Shown here piece by piece: positions 11,387 to 22,100 of a stretch of DNA of 64,000 nucleotides; within the stretch, counting starts at the first letter, position 1, and every line of letters begins with the position of its first letter. The DNA comes from Bipolaris cookei. Its lineage: Eukaryota > Ascomycota > Dothideomycetes > Pleosporales > Pleosporaceae. The stretch spans positions 186,001 to 250,000 of the forward strand of contig NRSV01000011.1 of the NCBI GenBank assembly GCA_002286855.1, in the 5' to 3' direction. The position numbers and the translations under genes are program-made. The notes beneath the pieces are model-generated. The model saw only the letters and a list, made by a program, of their open reading frames with translations. It did not search any database and was not told the origin of the DNA.

Positions 11387-12490
11387 ATCAGCGAACGACT
11401 GTCGAACAACAACGATGGTGGAACGAAAGACGCAAAGCCTTGTAGGACAAGTGCTAGACAGCGAATCGACCCAGTCTTATAATGTCATGACAGCCGGTTT
11501 GCGGCAGTATCGCAATCGATATTGCACCAACGCTAGTTGCAGGCAATCTTGGCGGTAGAGGATCAGCTAAGACGGATTACCTGCCGGATACCGTGCTGTG
11601 ATTCGAGCGAGCGAAAAAAAGAGGGCGCGGGGAACCGATTAGTTTGCCTGAAATGACGGACCGCCGAGGAAGGGAGTGGAGAGAAGAGAGGGTTGAGCTG
11701 GACTGAATGAAACGCGAAGCAATTCACTGTCATTATCACCATCACGACCGCTACAACAATAACAACACCACCAACAACAGGCGAGGCGGGCAGGAGCGAT
11801 CCATCACGCCGCATATCCAGAAAGCGCGATTAGGGTCTAATCTTGGCAATCAAGTCAACCAGACGAGGCAGGAGCGGGATGACCTCAGGACCCACGGCCG
11901 TTGGCATTATCAGTAGGTGTAGTGTCAATGTCAGTGTTAGTGCAAAGGGCAAGTGCCATACTAGTGCTAGTGTCCATGGAAGAATGGGTGGGTTGCGAAG
12001 AAGCTTTGCTATCCCGGCTCAAGTCCCCCACCATATCTTGCTTTTCCATTCCGTCGGCAGCATCTTGCATCCTGCCAGCCGTGCGCCCCTAGTAGCAAGT
12101 CCGAGCAACTGTGACGCCACTCTCCATGCATCCCCAGCCACTCGTTTTCTTGTGTATCGGCTTATCAATGGTTACAAGCTACGGCACTGTCTGCACAACA
12201 GTGCGCTTCTATCAACATTTCACATTCCGGCGCAATTCCAATCATGACCCCCACTGTCTGATCCTTGCTGTTGGTCGAGCTAGCCATGGCTCAAATGGTC
12301 GATTACTCCATGTGGGACGCTTGTGCAGCTTCTTAGCTCGCACCATGCGCTTGACCTTTGAGAAACCTGTCCACCGGCTGTTGGGGCCGTTGGAATCCAG
12401 TTTCGTGCAAACAAGGGCTTCCGCTAACTGCTGGACGGCTCTATTGGCGCGCACTCACATATCTGGCAACGAAGCACGCCCATGCGCTCG
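11387..12490. other. intergenic, possible small unconfirmed gene
   Basis: About 1.1 kb lie upstream of the GH72 gene and downstream of MTR3. The minus strand has a short Ser/Thr/Asp-rich frame at 12070-11885 (QDAADGMEKQDMVG, then STSMALAL) and another short frame from about 12288 (MASSTNSKDQTVG). They could be two exons of one small disordered protein, but no splice pair is convincing. A CAA/CCA-rich simple-sequence stretch lies at 11735-11790. I cannot support a gene. Confidence 0.3.
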
Positions 12491-13623
12491 TCATCCACTC
12501 ATGTCCACGTCCTGCGCCTTTCTCTTCACGCCACTCTCGCCACCCTCGATTTGCTTTTGGAACTTGACCTGAACTGCCTCGAGCAATACTTCCTTGACTA
12601 CCGCGAGGCTGCCCACAGCCGCATGTGTAGCTCCCTCAATGAGCGCATCTGGCTCTGCACCAACGTCTCCCTTCATCCACATCTCCGTGATCTCGTCTCT
12701 TGAAGCCAAGTAGCCCACTACGCACGCTGCAACTACTTCCTTGTGCTCTGCAGGACATGGGTCCAGGATCCTAGCCAGCTCTTGCTCGTTTTTTGATGAC
12801 GGATCTCGTACAATGGCGGCCACACCTCCACACACTACATCTACGCAATCAATCCCTGCATCTGTTACCGCAGCACTGGCGACCGTGATGCAGCCTGCCA
12901 AAACATTTAAGAGACCCCAACCACTTCCTGTCGCGCTTCCGCCGCTTGCCAAATCACCCCACCAGCCATCTTCATCGCCCTCAAGAATTGTGACCACAAC
13001 TTCCACGCCACTCTTGGGCCATCTTTCGCCAATGATGACGCCTCGTAGTGCTGTCTCCAGATGCACGCCCAGGTCACGTTCTGTTGCGTCGCGTAGATAG
13101 CCCCTCCTATGCCGTGTTGCAAACGGTGCAAATTTGACCGTAGTCGTGAGGAGAAGCGACGGACTAAAGGGTGCGCTGCGGGGGAGGGGCTTTGGACCTT
13201 GTATTGAGGCCGTTATCTTAAGTGACGAAGTTGGTGCGATGAGGCTAGAATTGTTCGCGACCGAAGACGACGGTATCTCGAGGTAAGCGGAGCCGGACGC
13301 AGAGGGTATGATGGACGTTTGGAGGACTATAGTTGAGTGTTAGTAGATAAAATACGGACAACCAGCGCATCCTGGAGCTATGTAAAGCTTGTTAACAGTT
13401 TATTCAAGTAATGACATCCAGATTAAGCAAACAAGGTGCTCGTAGAAGCGCCGATAGGTAAATCTAGCAACTTACAGATCCTGCGAAGCTCATTTGGGCC
13501 TCTTGATCTTGTCGGTCTCAACTTTTCGATATATTGTGGCTCCTTGATAGTGCGTGTAAATACAGGAGCACTTGTTCCACCACTAGGCGCATTATTTCTC
13601 CGTCTGTCAATATTCATAGCCAT
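12491..13623 (-). CDS. MTR3: exosome core subunit MTR3 (RNase PH fold)
   Basis: Exons are 13623-13476 and 13326-12491 (327 aa) with a 149-nt intron, long for this window. It carries a CTAAC branch point 18 nt before the acceptor. MTR3 is one of the six RNase PH-like subunits of the RNA exosome ring, which degrades and trims RNA in nucleus and cytoplasm. Splicing creates RIFLQTSIIPSASGSAYLE across the junction, the typical MTR3 start of the domain. It continues with RDATERDLGVHLETALRGVI and VEVVVTILEGDEDG. The eukaryotic subunit is not catalytic. An in-frame ATG lies 72 nt further upstream (13695), but ATG 13623 (MAMNIDRRR) matches the usual short N-terminus better. Confidence 0.9.
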
Positions 13624-14940
13624 TGTGTGGGAGAAGATGTTTGTGCTGCTGGAAATGTGGATGATCTCATGGCGGTAGACGCGCAAATTATGCATGACTA
13701 AGCTGCAGATCCGCCAAGAGTTCGTTCCTCAAGCTCAATTTTCCTTCGCGTCCGGGCCAACTTTCTTTCCTTACCACATTTCAGCATTCGAGGTACGTTA
13801 CCACCACATTTCCTTTCTATCAGATCTTCTATGATTGATACCTTTGAAATACGTTCTTGTGATCTCAAATGAGCTTTGAACACATGCACCACCCTCTGAT
13901 CTCGTCTTTATCAGCTTTTGGTTTCACAGCAGGCTTCGCGACTTTGGCTGACTCAACTCAGATGAAATAGCAATCACATCTCGCAACGGTGCCCAGTCAA
14001 TAAGATGGATGTATTGACAATATGTTGGCAATACACCTGAGCTGTCACTGTTGTATTCTTCAATGAAGGTCTGCGCATACGAATGTGAGCATGGGGTCAG
14101 TGGGATTTTGAGGCCTTCGCTGAGCACAAGCTGCTATTCCGGCATGCATCGCCGGAGGTCTTCGCCGTCCAACACAAGAGGTGGCTTGCCTGGACACACT
14201 GGCACTGCCCGTGAGCGCATTCACACTGCCTTGGCCTGGTGTAGCCAGGAAGGCCAGGCACTGACATTGGGTAAGTCAAGTTCTGCGCCCCTTCAGTTTT
14301 GTTTCATGATGAACGTATTATTTCAGTTCTGCTTCCGAACTACAATGTGGAAGTTATATACCGCTTACCTTTGTCTGATATAACTTGATTTCTATCTTGT
14401 TTAATCAATGCTTCCAACGGGCATTGCTGACGTTTCAAGCAGACTACAACATAGCTTATATCTTGTAATCCCTTAGTGGTAAGCACTTCATCTTTCTCTT
14501 CTTTCGCCAGGAAGAAAACTAGTCTATCCATTCAATGACATCTGTTGCCGGGTCACCCTCCCGCACCCTACTAGCTTTGGCTGGGATGACGGGTTGTGGA
14601 GTTGCAATGTTGGCTCGTCCAGCGCTGCGTAATTGTGGTCTTTGTGCTGAAAGTTGTGGCAATCCGTCTTGGGCTGTCGCAACCAGAGGCCAGGTGATAG
14701 GGGATGATTAAACACGGCTGTCTGAGCATATTGCATACTCTAAAGGTTTTACAAAATTACAACGTGTGCACTGCTAACAGCGCTCAGATCACTTTTTGTA
14801 ATAACACCTACAGCTTCGCATATCCTATCCGCAAGTAGCACCGAGGGTGAATTGGTGGCATGCTGGGGAGTGTCTGTAGTTTACGTAGATGTAGTGAGAT
14901 ACTTGCAAATCATATGATTAGCATTTGCCCAAATTAGATA
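13624..14940. other. gene-poor stretch with possible gene relic
   Basis: About 1.3 kb contain only short frames. On the minus strand, 14127-13924 and 13892-13698 encode protein-like stretches (AQTFIEEYNSDSSGV; YIHLIDWAPLRDVI; then a basic helix RKLARTRRKIELEERTL). They sit in different frames with stops between. I do not recognise them. They may be a decayed or multi-exon gene of unknown kind. The stretch ends at the transposon insertion site. Confidence 0.3.
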
Positions 14941-15250
14941 ACGTGAAGTACCACCGAGCCGGCCACACCACCGAGCCGGCCACTTTTTCTTGGCATTGCA
15001 AACTTCATGTACGAAACACTGTGCATCAACAACATAAGGACTTTCTAACTCAGCGAGAATGTAGAATTATTCTAGCTCTTCAGGCCTTTCGTACAGGCCA
15101 ATTTAAGACTATACGATGCGCTGCTGCTGCTTATAATATACTTTTTTAGCGCCTTTCTGATCGGCTTAACAAAATTACTTTTCGGCCTCAAGTAACCCCA
15201 AACTGCTGCAAGCTTACTATAACTGGAGAGCAGACAATCGTACGGTATAT
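14941..15250 (+). repeat. left inverted arm of the fold-back element
   Basis: This arm is the inverse of 15730-16022. It contains a tandem 17-bp duplication near its outer end (unit ACCACCGAGCCGGCCAC, around 14950-14983) that is single in the right arm. The inner part overlaps the start of the transposase frame. Confidence 0.95.
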
Positions 15251-15740
15251 TCTTTACCTAGAATCGCGAGGATTTGCGCACCGACTGTGTGAGGTAGCAA
15301 ATATGGCAGAGAAACTACTGCGCGTACGAGGTGGTCAGCCTTTGGTCAAGAACTGACCAGAGCGATTCGTATCGTATTTAGACGAGCTCAGAACAGTCTT
15401 TAATCGGGAAAAAGACCGCCAGAGAATACAACAAGAGGATCCAGAGGTTATTAACACGTGGTTCAAGCTCATACGAGAGACAATTGAGAAGTATGGGGTA
15501 TCTTTAGATGACATCCACAACTTTGATGAGACTGGGTTTCAGATGGGTGTAATTGGCTCAATGAAGGTGATCACAAGTTCAGAACGTCGTACGAGTCCTA
15601 CTTTTGTTCAGCCAGGCAATTGCGAGTGAATTACTGTCATCCAGAGCCTCTGCGCTGCGGGATACGCTACCCCACCATTCATCATCTACAAAGGACGCGT
15701 CCACATCTCTGCATGGTACGAAGAAGCATATATACCGTAC
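15051..15740 (+). pseudogene. truncated pogo/Fot1-type transposase
   Basis: One frame runs the whole length with three in-frame stops (TAG at 15147-15149, TGA at 15354-15356 and TGA at 15627-15629) and no frameshift. It shows the N-terminal helix-turn-helix (GQFKTIRCAAAAYNI) and the CENP-B-like DNA-binding part (YILYLESRGFAHRLCEV, VRGGQPLVKN). It also has the start of the DDE domain with the first catalytic Asp (IHNFDETGFQMGVIG). It ends at the arm junction inside WYEEAYIP, so the second and third catalytic acids are missing. It cannot be active. The stops are TGG-to-TGA or similar changes that do not have the CpA context of repeat-induced point mutation. Confidence 0.9.
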
Positions 15741-16022
15741 GATTGTCTGCTCTCCAGTTATAGTAAGCTTGCAGCAGTTTGGGGTTACTTGAGGCCGAAA
15801 AGTAATTTTGTTAAGCCGATCAGAAAGGCGCTAAAAAAGTATATTATAAGCAGCAGCAGCGCATCGTATAGTCTTAAATTGGCCTGTACGAAAGGCCTGA
15901 AGAGCTAGAATAATTCTACATTCTCGCTGAGTTAGAAAGTCCTTATGTTGTTGATGCACAGTGTTTCGTACATGAAGTTTGCAATGCCAAGAAAAAGTGG
16001 CCGGCTCGGTGGTGCTTCACGT
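15730..16022 (-). repeat. right inverted arm of the fold-back element
   Basis: This is the reverse complement of the left arm over its entire length. It has a single copy of the 17-bp unit that the left arm carries twice. The outer end abuts the TA target duplication at 16023-16024. Confidence 0.95.
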
Positions 16023-16848
16023 TATTGCTCTTTGTATTCGTGTTTTGTTCATTAGGGACACGCTTATGGTTGGCCTATATAACCGGCTTCGAGGGCATAC
16101 CGTCAGCGCGCTGGTGGTAACAATAAAGTTTCCGTTGGCTACGGCGATTAAGTAGACAAAACAGGCACAATAGACAGCCTCGCAGTGAGGGCTGCATGAA
16201 CGGTGAGGCAGGGTGCTATGCAGAATGCCATGCCGTGTATTCTCCGCTGAATTTCCGGCGAATACGTATGCCTGCGTATCATTGCTCTGAAACAGCCATA
16301 CTACTAGTCAGCTTGGCTTAGCTTCACGCCCCCGAACATGTTGCAAAGTGTCCGGAACGCAGCGAACAAAACGTCTAGCATTTCGCCGGGCACGCGCAAC
16401 GAATTGATAGTTTGGTGCGATCACTGTCAGCCGCTGCGGACCATCGACATTAGTACAATTAAACTTTTAACGTGGCCTTGGCGAGTTGATCCTCCTCAGC
16501 CAAGACCCTACCAGAGATACCAAAGACGCGCGAGCCCTCGATTAATCCAACAATCCACTCTCCTCTCGCCGCAAACTCCACGGCCGACTACACCTCTCCC
16601 CTGACAGGATAGGGGAGAACAGAGCATCATTGTTCCGTGGCGCAGCCGTGTAGTCTGGGAGGTCTTAGCTGACCAGGGTTTCAAAGGGACCGATCCATAC
16701 TATCTGGTGCCCGTCTTCCACGAATGCTTCCTTCATACTCAACATCAAAGGGGAAGATGCATCGCCATACGTTTTCCAACGGGGCATACCCCTCCCAAGG
16801 GGGAGGTACTTTTTCCATACAGCCTCACAAGTACGTCCATACACCGCA
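16023..16848. other. intergenic, MNN9 upstream region
   Basis: About 0.83 kb lie between the fold-back element and MNN9. A short plus-strand frame at 16338-16604 lacks recognisable features and is probably chance. A GC-rich palindromic run (CCCTCCCAAGGGGGAGG near 16790) is the only local structure I see. Confidence 0.35.
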
Positions 16849-18392
16849 ATGCACAGCGCAACCCCAGCGCACGACCTCTGCATCGTACCTCCTTTCCCCC
16901 TCACGGCTCTGGCCAGACAACGTCCTGACTTTGATTGTGTCTCTAGATTCCAGCCGCGGTCACAACCTGCCCTGAGACGGCGAAGGACGCTGATACAGCG
17001 TCTGCTGCTTGTGGGCTCGCTTTTCTTTACAGCGCTCTTCTTCTTTTTTCCCAACCTGCGACCAAATTTGGGCTCTGGACCCCTGAGCCTCATCACTTCG
17101 AGCGACGATGCGCAACTCGAGACGGTACGATACTACGACTTGAACAATGTCCAGGGTACTGCAAGGGGATGGGAGAGGGAGGAGCGGATACTTCTCTGCG
17201 CTCCATTGCGAGACGCATCCCCACATCTGCCCATGTTCTTCAGCCACCTCAAGAACCTCACATACCCCCACAACCTCATTGACTTGGCATTCTTAGTTGG
17301 AGATTCCAAGGACAACACAATTTCACTCTTGACGGAAAAGTTGAAAGAACTGCAGGCCGACCCGGATCCAAAGCAACAATTCGGAGAAATTTCAATCATG
17401 GAAAAAGACTTTGGACAAAAGGTCAACCAAGATGTTGAGAGTCGACACGGTTTCGCTGCACAGGCTAGTCGTCGAAAGTCAATGGCGCAAGCCCGCAACT
17501 GGCTCTTGAGTGCTGCTTTACGGCCTACACACAGCTGGGTATACTGGAGAGATGTGGACGTTGAGACTGCTCCGTTCACCATCTTGGAGGATCTCATGCG
17601 CCATAACAAAGATGTCATTGTACCCAGTATGTTTCAGTTCACATAGCAGAGGTATTCAGTGCTGACATGCCGTTTAGATGTCTGGCGACCGCTCCCAGAC
17701 TGGCTTGGCGGAGAACAACCATACGATCTAAACTCGTGGCAAGAGTCCGAGACTGCGCTTGCTCTTGCGGATACACTTGACGAAGACGCTGTCATTGTAG
17801 AAGGTTACGCAGAGTACGCGACCTGGCGCCCGCATTTGGCATATCTTCGCGACCCATATGGTGACCCGGACATGGAAATGGAAATTGATGGTGTTGGTGG
17901 TGTCAGTATTCTTGCAAAAGCTAAGGTCTTCCGCGCCGGTTGCCACTTCCCCGCATTCAGTTTCGAGAAGCACGCAGAGACAGAAGGATTCGGCAAGGTA
18001 AGACATTAGATCTCCTCTCGTGCTACGAAGCTAATATATTGCAGATGGCCAAGCGCATGAAGTTCTCAGTCGTCGGTCTGCCCCACTATACCATCTGGCA
18101 TCTTTACGAGCCTAGCGTCGACGACATACGGCACATGGAGGAAATGGAAAAGGAACGCAAGGCCAAGGAGGCTGAAGAAGAGGCCAAGAAGGCCAAGGAA
18201 GCTAAGATCAAAGAGTCTTTTGACGAAAAGAAGGGCGACTGGGAGAAGGAGAAGGCCGCAGTTCAGGAGCTGATTCAAAAGGCAAAAAGCGAAGCTAAGG
18301 AAGGGGAGCAGAAGGACAAGCAGTCGGAAGAGAAAAAGAAGGAAGAAGCTAAAGAAGAGAAGCCAGCCGAGAAGAAGGAGGGCAAGTCATAG
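16849..18392 (+). CDS. MNN9: mannan polymerase subunit MNN9 (GT62)
   Basis: Exons are 16849-17626, 17678-17997 and 18045-18392 (481 aa). It is a Golgi type II membrane alpha-1,6-mannosyltransferase subunit that extends N-glycan mannan. A basic cytosolic segment (RRRRTLIQR) is followed by one membrane anchor (LLLVGSLFFTALFFFFP). The GT62 catalytic domain comes next, with LRDASPHLPMFFSHL, MAQARNWLL and the metal-binding WRDVDVE (DxD type). It continues with EGYAEYATWRPHLAYLRD and GVGGVSILAKA. The last 80 residues are a Lys/Glu-rich coiled tail (KERKAKEAEEEAKKAKEAK), longer than in yeast Mnn9. The N-terminus before the anchor is uncertain. ATG 16849 is the first in frame, but the leader is odd and a shorter or spliced start is possible. 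Confidence 0.92.
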
Positions 18393-19185
18393 CACCTACA
18401 GTACATGAATAATGTGAGGGGCTACAAGACTTGAACTTCTTTTTATTGACACAGCTTCGTGCGTACAGTGGGGATGCGCGAGTACGGCAACGACAGTAAC
18501 GACTTGGGTAGACTGGGAGCGCGCATCTGGAGCGTGGGTTTCTCTCAATTTACTGCATGCTTTGGCTGGGACCCAATAACACCAGCATATAGTATGTCAA
18601 TGCTGAGCTGGATCTGCTTGTAGGAATCGGAGCTTGTCGCTTTCTCTTGTGGTGGACGTTAGACAACCAGTTTGAAGGGTTGCATATATTAGACCGCAAT
18701 CATTGCATCACAAGACGCTGGGGGGCTCAGCAGTAGAATTTATAGCGTATCCATCTGTAATAATATTTGACACTATCTTAACTCGGCCTTATGTGGTTTC
18801 CAACTAGTGTTTGTTCGGGTGGTGCTTGGCCCTACGTAGGATATTTGGTTAGGACCTGAGCACGATCAGCGTTGTGTCTCAGCACCTCCGAAACTCCGCT
18901 GCGTACTAGAGCTAATCCGCCAGATCACCAAAGAGATCATTTGCCAGTTGCCTAACACTTACAGACACATTGTCAGTAGACGACTCCTAATTGCACTCAA
19001 GAGGCTTAGAAGACATCTATCTTTTTTTTTCAGGCAACAGCGAAGAGTTGGGAGAATGCGTGTCATCTTTCCAATCGACTGAACGTAGCATATAGTTGTC
19101 CATGTGCCCGCCAGTATAACGACACCGTGTCGCGCCCAATACTTTCCCCACCACTTACGCAACTACACACCAGCCTTCCGGCACC
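18393..19185. other. intergenic, GEA upstream region
   Basis: About 0.79 kb separate MNN9 from the Sec7 gene in tandem orientation. It includes a T9 run at about 19023. I see no other coding, RNA or repeat feature. Confidence 0.4.
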
Positions 19186-22100
19186 ATGTCGAGCATCGAC
19201 GGCGACGACAATGGCGCGTCAACCCTCCAAGAGACGGTCGCAAGCCTGGGCCCCCGCCCCATTACCGTCGCAGTCAACCCAGTAGCTCTCGTCGTGACGG
19301 AATGTATCACCGTCACGTCGGCGATGCGAAAGCATGCCCGCTGGGCGCATTCGTCAGTCGCGGCGATATTGGGGAGCTCCTCCAACAAGGCTCCAACCGT
19401 ACAGCGGCGCGATCGAACAGGACAAGGCATTGTGAGTGCAGGAGAGCAAGAGGAGGCTGTTCCGAGCAGATGGGGATTGCGGGGGAAGAAGGGCAAGAGC
19501 ATGCAAGACAACCCCCTCATGTCTGCATTTGCGCGCCTAAGGAATGATCTCAAGGGTTGTAAAAGTAAGGAAAATCATTCGCAATGGGTTCCATTCCAGA
19601 GCTATGCTGATGCTACCACGCCAGATATCCGGACGTTCGATACGCCCTCTATGCTTCACCCCTTCCTACAAGTTATCCGTTCGTCTTCCACTTCTGCGCC
19701 CATTACCTCACTCGCCCTGATTGCCATTACCAAGTTTCTGTCGTATGGCATCATTGGCCACGATTCTCCACGCCTACCAGAAGCTATGCAGCAGCTCTCT
19801 TCTGCCATTACACACTGCCGTTTCGAAGCCACCGACTCTGCAGCGGACGAAATCGTCTTGCTTCGCATCCTCAGGTTGATGGAAGTTATGATCTCGGGCC
19901 GTGGGGGAGAGGTACTCGGCGATGAGAGCGTATGCGAGATGATGGAAACGGGCTTGAGCATGTGCTGTCAGGCACGACTCTCCGAGGTGCTGCGACGATC
20001 TGCTGAGGTGGCCATGGTTTCCATGTGTCAGGTTATATTTAGGAGATTGAAGACCCTTGAGGTTGAGTCGCCAGATGAACTGCAAGCCATGGACGAAGAG
20101 CTCGAAGGCAAAGACGAGCAGGACGGGCTACGAATGGACCCAACAGCAGATGGTGGAGGCGATGCTGCACAGCACAAGGTTGAAGCACTACAGCTTTCTA
20201 GCGACCCCGACAAGGGCCAAGAAGATAATGAAAGCACCGCAAATCCAGCGAGTAGTACTCTAGATCTTCCTGCGACAGCTGCAGACGGGGAGCCCAAATC
20301 CGTTGTCGAGATCAAACCGTACTCATTGCCATCTATAAGAGAACTGTTTCGAGTACTGGTCGATCTACTGGACCCGCACGACCGACAGCATACCGATACC
20401 ATGCGTGTCATGGCATTACGCATTGTCGATGTCGCACTCGAAGTTGCTGGACCCTCAATCGCAAGTCATCCTAGTCTTGCAAACTTGGCCAAGGATACCC
20501 TGTGTCGGCACATTTTCCAACTGGTCAGGTCAGACAACATGGCGATTCTGAACGAGTCATTGCGAGTCGCTGGCACCTTGTTGGCAACATGTAGGAATGT
20601 GCTCAAACTGCAACAAGAGCTTTACCTCTCTTACCTAGTGGCTTGCCTCTTTCCAAGGGTGGAGATACCAGTAGAGCCTGGTATTGAACCTTCATTATAC
20701 GAAGGTGTTCCACAGGCGCCGAGTCTCATAAAGCAACCACCGCAACAAAACAGCTCCAGTGGCCGTTCGACCCCAGTACCTGTTAAAGATCGACAAAAGC
20801 TGGGTTTGGAGGGAGGCGTCCGAAAACCTGATGCTCGAGAAGCCATGGTGGAGAACCTGGGCGGCTTAGTTCGGATATCGTCATACATGGCAGAGCTGTT
20901 TGTCAACTATGACTGCGAGATTGACCGTGGTGATGTATGTATGGACATTGTGGGACTTCTCTCGCGGAACGCCTTCCCAGACTCCGCAACCTGGAGTACT
21001 GTCAATGTACCTCCACTCTGCTTGGATGCCCTCCTCGGCTTTGTGCAATCCATGGCCGATCGTTTGGACGATGAACCAGTGACTGAAGGTTACCCCAGTG
21101 TCGAATCGCTTCGTGAGCAACGAGCACGCAAGGCCGTCATCATTAAAGGTGCAACCAAATTCAACGAAAAACCCAAAGCTGGCATCGCGTACCTAGCGTC
21201 ACAAGGCGTTATATCTGACCCTGATGATCCCAAATGCATCGCTGAATTCGTCAAAGGCACAACGAGAGTTGATAAGAAAGTTCTCGGAGAGTTCATCTCG
21301 AAAAAAGGAAATGAAGCGATACTTAGCGCCTTTATCGACTTGTTCGACTTCACTGGACAGCGCATTGATGAAGCGCTCCGCCAACTTCTACATGCTTTCC
21401 GTCTTCCTGGAGAATCTGCACTGATTGAAAGAATTCTCACAGAGTTCTCTGAAAAATACTTCAAAATGGCAAAGCCTGAAGGCATTGTCAACGGCGACGC
21501 TATCTACATTCTCACATACGCAGTCATCATGTTGAATACCGACCAGCACAATCCCAACATGAAGCAAAAGCGAATGCAACTTGAAGACTTCAGGAGAAAC
21601 GTACGGGGTGTCAATGATGGAAAGGACTTTGACGCGGAGTTCTTGGAGAAAATCTACGAGTCTATCAAGAACCGTGAAATCATCCTGCCTGAGGAGCATA
21701 GCGACCGAAACGCCTACGAGCATGCGTGGAAAGAGCTACTCGTCAAGTGCCAGTCAACAACAGATATCGTCATCTGTGAAACCAACATTTTCGATGCAGA
21801 CATGTTTGCTGCTACTTGGAAACCCATTATAGCAACACTGGCATATGTTTTCATGTCCGCTACCGACGACGCTGTCTTCTCACGCGTTGTGCAAGGCTTC
21901 GACCAATGCGCTCAGATTGCAGCGAAGTACGGGCTTACTGATGCTTTGGACCGCATCATTTCGTGTCTTTCGTACATAAGCACATTGGCACCTGATGTGC
22001 CCCCGAGCACTTCATTAAACACTGAGGTTCAAGCTGACAAGAAGAGCGTCATGGTCAGTGAGACTGCTGTCCGTTTTGGTCGCGATGCCCGAGCGCAACT

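Larger units (their letters stand above)
14941..16022. mobile_element. fold-back pogo/Fot1-type transposon derivative
   Basis: A 1,082-bp element is flanked on both sides by TA (14939-14940 and 16023-16024), the target duplication of the Tc1/mariner-pogo superfamily. Both ends read ACGTGAAG inward. The left arm (14941-15250) and right arm (15730-16022) are inverted copies. They differ by one base (T versus C at the tenth arm base or next to it) and by one 17-bp duplication in the left arm. The centre (15251-15729) continues a transposase frame. So the element has two 5' ends facing outward and has lost its own 3' end. Eight bases (ATATACCG) are shared at the right junction, consistent with microhomology-driven inverted duplication (inference). 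Near identity of the arms suggests recent formation or gene conversion. Confidence 0.9.

Noticed and set aside
13624..13695. Longer N-terminus for MTR3 from ATG 13695.
   Set aside because: The added 24 residues are not family-like. ATG 13623 gives the usual short start.
15147..15629. Repeat-induced point mutation as the cause of the stops in the fold-back transposase.
   Set aside because: The TGG-to-TGA type change alters a C followed by C on the other strand, not CpA. The arms are also nearly identical, which heavy RIP would not leave.
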